9,897 nucleotides of DNA, taken from positions 1-9,897 of the forward strand of contig CATPBV010000092.1 in assembly GCA_955652345.1 (NCBI GenBank). Direction: 5' to 3'. The first letter of the stretch is position 1, and every line of letters starts with the position of its first letter. Below are positions 7,065-9,897 of this stretch, piece by piece. The notes beneath the pieces are model-generated. The model searched no databases. It saw nothing but the letters and a program-made list of their open reading frames with translations, and was not told where the DNA came from. The DNA is from an uncultured Solirubrobacteraceae bacterium. GTDB taxonomy: Bacteria; Actinomycetota; Thermoleophilia; Solirubrobacterales; Solirubrobacteraceae. The translations under genes and the position numbers were made by a program.

Positions 7065-7132
7065 GGCATAGACGTTCGCGGCGCATCGCCGCCGGCCAGT
7101 GAAGAGGGCGAGGAAGACCTGTGAATGTTTGG

Positions 7133-7453
7133 TTAACGCCGGAGGCGCTCGGGGGCCTTATTCTCCCAGGCATCGGCCAGCAGGCCCGCCAGCAGCTCCT
7201 CCGGAGCCCAGCGCAGATCGACCCTCACAGCCGCGAGCCGCTTTCCCCACCAGACCTCCTCGCAGATCTCCGGCGCGGCCTGAACGGCGGTGTGAATACC
7301 CGGCTCGTCGATCATCACGTTCATGTGGTGCTCATCCCACAGCGTGGCGAAGATGCGACCGGCGACCCGGAACGATGGGCGACCATGGTGGTCGAGCTCG
7401 ACTGCCTCTGGCAGCGCGAGCGCGATCCGACGGGCTTGCTCGGGCGACAGCAT
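7133..7453 (-). CDS. MmcQ/YjbR family protein (DUF419)
   Basis: A 106-residue protein beginning MLSPEQARRIALALPEAVE. The sequence HGRPSFRVAGRIFATLW, the NVMID strand, and the C-terminal WAPEELLAGLLADAWENKAP helix are the hallmarks of the MmcQ/YjbR family. These are small alpha/beta proteins with a CyaY-like fold; some are described as DNA-binding, but no biochemical role is settled. Length is typical. I chose ATG 7453 because conserved sequence begins right after it; the same frame extends upstream on this strand but overlaps the divergent yceH gene and reads as non-coding. No strong ribosome-binding site is seen. The gene is divergent from yceH (60-nt gap) and lies 68 nt upstream of the PHP-GT4 gene on the same strand, so cotranscription is possible but not shown. 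Confidence 0.82.
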   Translation of the reverse strand: MLSPEQARRIALALPEAVELDHHGRPSFRVAGRIFATLWDEHHMNVMIDEPGIHTAVQAAPEICEEVWWGKRLAAVRVDLRWAPEELLAGLLADAWENKAPERLRR

Positions 7454-7513
7454 CAGGCGATTCTTGCAGTGCGGGGTTCGCGCGCGCCCGGTCGCCAGGG
7501 ATATCCTCGCGCC
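7454..7513. promoter_or_regulatory. Divergent intergenic region between mmcQ-like gene and yceH
   Basis: This 60-nt gap must carry both promoters. For yceH, TATCCT at 7502-7507 lies 6 nt before GTG 7514, embedded in the palindrome GGATATCC (7499-7506). For the reverse-strand gene, the only candidate is AAGAAT about 6 nt before its ATG, a poor -10 match. No second dyad that would suggest a shared operator is evident. Confidence 0.4.
7502..7507 (+). promoter_or_regulatory. Probable -10 box giving a leaderless yceH mRNA
   Basis: TATCCT matches TANNNT, and 6 nt separate it from GTG 7514, the distance expected if transcription starts on the start codon. No purine-rich ribosome-binding site lies at the right distance, which agrees with leaderless translation. 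No -35 hexamer is evident. Confidence 0.45.
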
Positions 7514-8194
7514 GTGCATTTCGGCGAGCTGACAGCGCCCGAGCAGCGCGTCCTCGGCTGCCTCATCGAGAAGCGGTGGACGACGCCCGACCAGTATCCG
7601 CTGTCGCTGAATGCGCTGCGTCTCGCCTGCAACCAGTCGACGAGCCGAGATCCGGTCACCGACTACGACGAGCCGACCGTCCGCGAGGCCGCGCAGCGCC
7701 TGTGCCGATACGGGCTTGCCCGCCTGGCGAGCGGACACGGCAGCCGGGCGACGAAGTACCGCCATCTCGCCGAGGAAGCTCTGGGTCTCGGACGCGAGGA
7801 GCTGGCGGTCCTGGCCGTGCTGCTGCTCCGCGGGCCACAGACGTCAGGCGAGCTCAAGGCCCGCATCGAGCGGATGGCCAGCCTTGCGTCACTGGGGGAG
7901 GTCGACAGGGTGCTTGGGGCGCTCGCGCAAGCCGGCTACGTCCAACGGCTCGAGCGCCGGCCCGGCCACAAGGAGGATCGTTTCGAGCAGCTGCTCGGAT
8001 CGGCACGAGACGCGCAGCCCGAACGCGACGCGACGATGCACGCCGAGCGAGCTCTGACCGGGACAGGCACCGGGGCATCCGAGGATGAGGATCTCGCCGA
8101 TCGAGTCCGGGCCATCGAGGCCGAGCTCGCCTCGCTGCGGGCGGAGCTCGCCTCGCTTCGCGATCAGGTCGGCAGCGCCAGCCCGACCAGATAG
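7514..8194 (+). CDS. yceH: YceH family protein (DUF480), double winged helix
   Basis: A 226-residue protein of the YceH/DUF480 family. Conserved N-terminal text is clear: LTAPEQRVLGCLIEKRWTTP, then DQYPLSLNALRLACNQ, RDPV at about residues 46-49, and SGHGSRATKYRH near 73-83. The second winged helix starts around residue 92 with REELAVLAVLLLRGPQT, followed by SGELKARIERM. The C-terminal part (about 190-218) is a short coiled coil built on a duplicated AELASLR heptad, an extension beyond the usual domain end. The function of YceH is not established; tandem winged helices suggest DNA or protein binding. The GTG start at 7514 is chosen because homology begins immediately after it and a -10-like box lies 6 nt upstream. 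Upstream codons in the same frame overlap the mmcQ-like gene antisense and look non-coding. Its 3' end overlaps the convergent ferritin-VIT1 gene by 31 bp. Confidence 0.9.
   Translation: MHFGELTAPEQRVLGCLIEKRWTTPDQYPLSLNALRLACNQSTSRDPVTDYDEPTVREAAQRLCRYGLARLASGHGSRATKYRHLAEEALGLGREELAVLAVLLLRGPQTSGELKARIERMASLASLGEVDRVLGALAQAGYVQRLERRPGHKEDRFEQLLGSARDAQPERDATMHAERALTGTGTGASEDEDLADRVRAIEAELASLRAELASLRDQVGSASPTR
8120..8161 (+). repeat. Two-copy 21-nt tandem repeat inside yceH
   Basis: Copies 8120-8140 and 8141-8161 agree at 18 of 21 positions. Each encodes a seven-residue coiled-coil heptad, AELASLR in both copies with R then A or D at the junction. This looks like a slippage-type duplication that lengthens the C-terminal coil by one heptad without changing the frame. 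Confidence 0.7.
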
Positions 8195-9351
8195 GTCGCG
8201 CCGCCGACGACGACTCCGGCGAGGGTCATCTCGAGACCGGCCGCCCACCAGGTCCGCAGCGTCACGAGTGACTTCGCGGCGCCGACCAGGAAGTGGGCGA
8301 TCAGTGAGACGACGGCGGCGGCGACGATCGCGGCGGTGCCGGTGGTGATCATGAACGGGATGACCGGCACGATCGCGCCAAGGGCGGTGGAGACGCCTGC
8401 CGCGAGGGAGGCCTGCGCCGGGTTGCTGTCGGTGCCCCGCGTCCCGAACTCCTCCGCGACGAGCACCTGGAGCATCGCATCCGGGTGGCGGGCCATCCGC
8501 TCGGCCAGCTCATCCGCCGTCTGCTCGTCGATCCCTTTCAGTTGGTAGAAGAGCGAGAGCTCCTCCTTCTCCTCCTCGGGGTGCTCGACGATCTCCTGGC
8601 GCTCGCGCTCGATGTTGGCGGCCGCCACCTCCGCTTCGGAGCGCTCCGCGAGGAACGCTCCGGTCGCCATCGACAGCGCCGACGCGATTGCGCCGGCCAG
8701 ACCGGCGGTGAGCACCGAGCTCGAGCCCCCTGTTGCTCCCGAGACGCCGGCGACGATCCCGAACACGGCGGCCAGGCCGTCGTTGGCGCCATAGATCGCA
8801 CCTGAGATCCAGCCTCCGCCGGTGCGGTGCCACTTCTCCCGTCCCAGAATCATGTCGAGGCGTGCCCGGGCGCCGGGGACGGCGATCGGCGGGCCATCGT
8901 CCGCGACGGAGCCGCGTCCGCGGCTGCCGGTTCCACCGTCTCGGATGTCTTCGAGCGCGAGCGAGTGCGAACGCTCGTCCTTACGGATCTCGCGCAGAAG
9001 GCGATCAGTGTCGGCGTCTCCGGTCGAGCGCTTGTAGAGATCGTCGACCTCGTCGTCCTCGGCAGCCTCGCGGGCGGCCAGCAGCCTGTCGACCGGCGCG
9101 ATCCGAGCCTGAAGCCGCAACCACAGCGGAAGGCGAACGCTCGCCGCGTCGGGCACCGGGATCTGGAGCTCTTGCATTCGCTGTTCCAGGCGGCGGCGAT
9201 GGCCGCTTTCGGCCTCGGACATGCGGCGGAGGATCTCGGCCTCGCGATCGGCCAGGCGGCGGGCGATCAGCTCATAGACAGCACCGGCGACGATCTCGCC
9301 TTCCCAGGCTTTCAGCAGGCGTGCTCGGACGTCCTCGGTCGCCTCGTTCAT
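8164..9351 (-). CDS. Ferritin-like domain / VIT1-CCC1 iron transporter fusion (MbfA-like)
   Basis: A 395-residue membrane protein. Residues 5-140 form a rubrerythrin/ferritin-like four-helix domain with candidate iron ligands E17/E19, E48-x-x-H51 and E126-x-x-H129. A roughly 30-residue Gly/Pro-rich linker follows. Residues 175-395 are the VIT1/CCC1 domain: GWISGAIYGANDGLAAVFGIVAG as first membrane helix, helices near 212-234, 315-338, 340-361 and 370-392, and between them the acidic cytoplasmic loop (about 235-300) with ERERQEIVEHPEEEKEEL. In the characterised relatives (the MbfA membrane-bound ferritins of rhizobia) the fusion exports iron and protects against iron and peroxide stress; the same role here is inference. 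A TACGCT -10-like box lies 8 nt before the start, suggesting a leaderless mRNA. No clear iron-responsive operator was recognised. Its 3' end overlaps yceH. Confidence 0.9.
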   Translation of the reverse strand: MNEATEDVRARLLKAWEGEIVAGAVYELIARRLADREAEILRRMSEAESGHRRRLEQRMQELQIPVPDAASVRLPLWLRLQARIAPVDRLLAAREAAEDDEVDDLYKRSTGDADTDRLLREIRKDERSHSLALEDIRDGGTGSRGRGSVADDGPPIAVPGARARLDMILGREKWHRTGGGWISGAIYGANDGLAAVFGIVAGVSGATGGSSSVLTAGLAGAIASALSMATGAFLAERSEAEVAAANIERERQEIVEHPEEEKEELSLFYQLKGIDEQTADELAERMARHPDAMLQVLVAEEFGTRGTDSNPAQASLAAGVSTALGAIVPVIPFMITTGTAAIVAAAVVSLIAHFLVGAAKSLVTLRTWWAAGLEMTLAGVVVGGATYLVGLALPT

Positions 9352-9359
9352 TTGCGATC

Positions 9360-9365
9360 AGCGTA
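9360..9365 (-). promoter_or_regulatory. Candidate -10 box of the ferritin-VIT1 gene
   Basis: Read on the reverse strand, TACGCT fits TANNNT and ends 8 nt before the ATG at 9351. The intervening GATCGCAA is not a ribosome-binding site, so a leaderless or near-leaderless mRNA is likely. Confidence 0.4.
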
Positions 9366-9372
9366 CCCGGGA

Positions 9373-9386
9373 GGCGGCTCGCCGCC
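9373..9386. promoter_or_regulatory. Perfect dyad between divergent promoters (candidate operator)
   Basis: GGCGGC, two bases, then GCCGCC forms a perfect inverted repeat almost centred between the two divergent -10-like boxes (9360-9365 reverse, 9399-9404 forward). A shared operator is possible. G+C-rich dyads are frequent by chance at this composition. Confidence 0.3.
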
Positions 9387-9398
9387 AGAGCGGACCGC

Positions 9399-9404
9399 TA
9401 GCCT
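9399..9404 (+). promoter_or_regulatory. Candidate -10 box of the deacetylase lipoprotein gene
   Basis: TAGCCT fits TANNNT and lies 8 nt before GTG 9413. As with the neighbouring genes, no -35 hexamer is visible. A weak GACAGG lies directly against the GTG, too close to act as a ribosome-binding site. Confidence 0.4.
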
Positions 9405-9412
9405 TGCGACAG

Positions 9413-9897
9413 GTGTCCGGCTGCAAGACGACGCGCGCGCTCGGGATCCTTGCAGCGCTCGTGCTGACCGCGGGCTGCGGCGGTAGCAGCGGATCCACGA
9501 GCACCGGTACGCACTCGGCGGAACCCCAGGCCCCCGTGCAGGCCGCTACGCGCACGGTCCCGACACTGATCCCGCCGGCAGGCGCTTCGGTTCGCAGTGT
9601 CCAGGTCCCGGTCCTCACCTACCACCGCGTCGCGCCGCTCAGCGCGGTCGGCCAGCTCGACCTGAAGGTCGACCCGGCGAACTTCGCCGCCGAGCTTCAA
9701 GCGCTGCATGACGCCGGGTATCACACGATCACTCAGGCGCAGCTGTTCGACGCGGTGTACCGAGGCGCGTCGCTGCCATCGCATCCGATCATCATCTCCG
9801 TCGACGACGGCTACGTCGACGATGTCCGCACGATCCTGCCGGCCCTCGAGCGCTGGCACATGGTCGCCACCTTCTTCGTGATCACCGGCCGGATGAA
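9413..9897 (+). CDS. Polysaccharide deacetylase (NodB-like) lipoprotein, 3' end cut by window
   Basis: The frame is open from GTG 9413 to the window end, giving 161 codons of the N-terminal part. Residues 1-21 are a lipoprotein signal peptide (CKTTR basic start, LGILAALVLTAG core) with a lipobox-like TAGC and acylated Cys at residue 22; Thr at -3 is less usual than Leu. A Ser/Gly/Thr/Pro-rich tether of about 40 residues follows. The carbohydrate esterase 4 (NodB) domain begins VPVLTYHRV (65-73). It continues to SVDDGY at 129-134, where D131 and D132 are the catalytic base and metal-ligand positions of the TFDDG motif, and then ATFFV (152-156). The His-x-x-x-His metal motif and later motifs lie beyond the window. 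Members remove N- or O-acetyl groups from peptidoglycan, chitin-like or exopolysaccharide chains; the YHRV start resembles the PgaB/IcaB side. It should sit on the outer face of the cytoplasmic membrane. Confidence 0.88.
   Translation, partial: MSGCKTTRALGILAALVLTAGCGGSSGSTSTGTHSAEPQAPVQAATRTVPTLIPPAGASVRSVQVPVLTYHRVAPLSAVGQLDLKVDPANFAAELQALHDAGYHTITQAQLFDAVYRGASLPSHPIIISVDDGYVDDVRTILPALERWHMVATFFVITGRM

Noticed and set aside
7078..7092. Stem-loop GCGGC/GCCGC just upstream of the PHP-GT4 start as a translational switch
   Set aside because: Five base pairs in a GC-rich leader are expected by chance, and there is no ribosome-binding site for it to mask.
7121..7513. N-terminal extension of yceH to an ATG at 7121
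   Set aside because: It would be antisense to the whole mmcQ-like gene. YceH homology begins at residue 2 after GTG 7514.
7454..7765. N-terminal extension of the mmcQ-like protein
   Set aside because: The extension is antisense to yceH, and family similarity starts at MLSPEQ, matching the usual length of about 110 residues.
7099..8088. 329-codon forward frame across mmcQ-like gene and yceH
   Set aside because: Arg/Pro/Ala-rich low-complexity product with no motif; yceH occupies the same strand in another frame.
1..9897. A nod-type lipochitooligosaccharide cluster (NodI/NodJ-like exporter, NodB-like deacetylase, glycosyltransferase)
   Set aside because: The genes are spread over 9 kb on both strands in separate units with unrelated genes between them. 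NodB-like and NodIJ-like proteins are widespread superfamilies, and no NodC-type chitin synthase or NodA is present.

Overview
The window is very G+C-rich, with short intergenic gaps and tail-to-tail genes that overlap. Gene content (secreted DUF11/PASTA protein, ferritin-VIT1 fusion, NodI/NodJ-type exporter) and several start codons lying 6-8 nt after a TANNNT box (probable leaderless mRNAs) suggest an actinomycete. Class Thermoleophilia (Solirubrobacterales) is my best guess, inferred from gene style only. No rRNA, tRNA, CRISPR array, insertion sequence or phage gene was seen, and no stretch over 300 bases lacks a gene.

Layout: (1) 2-448 (+), C-terminal part of a nitrilase-superfamily enzyme resembling N-carbamoylputrescine amidase. 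(2) 547-2273 (+), a two-gene ABC exporter: a NodI/DrrA-type ATPase whose stop overlaps the start of a NodJ-type permease. (3) 2388-3566 (+), a secreted protein with a signal peptide, a DUF11-like Ig-fold repeat and a terminal PASTA domain. (4) 3682-4776 (+), a zinc membrane dipeptidase of family M19, preceded by a hairpin and a possible short leader ORF. (5) 4773-7064 (-), a 763-residue fusion of a PHP metallo-phosphoesterase domain, a linker of unknown function and a GT4 glycosyltransferase. Its stop codon shares a CTAG with the stop of the dipeptidase. (6) 7133-7453 (-), a small MmcQ/YjbR protein. (7) 7514-8194 (+), a YceH (DUF480) double winged-helix protein ending in a coiled coil. (8) 8164-9351 (-), a ferritin-like/VIT1 iron transporter overlapping yceH tail to tail by 31 bp. 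(9) 9413-9897 (+), a NodB-type polysaccharide deacetylase lipoprotein cut by the window edge.

Several genes act at or beyond the cell envelope: the exporter, PASTA protein, glycosyltransferase and deacetylase lipoprotein. They lie in separate transcription units, so this looks like ordinary chromosomal housekeeping/envelope territory rather than one dedicated system. The items most worth following up are the PHP-GT4 fusion with both active sites apparently intact, the repeated leaderless promoter signature, the divergent promoter pair around a perfect dyad at 9373-9386, and the ambiguous 5' end of the dipeptidase gene.
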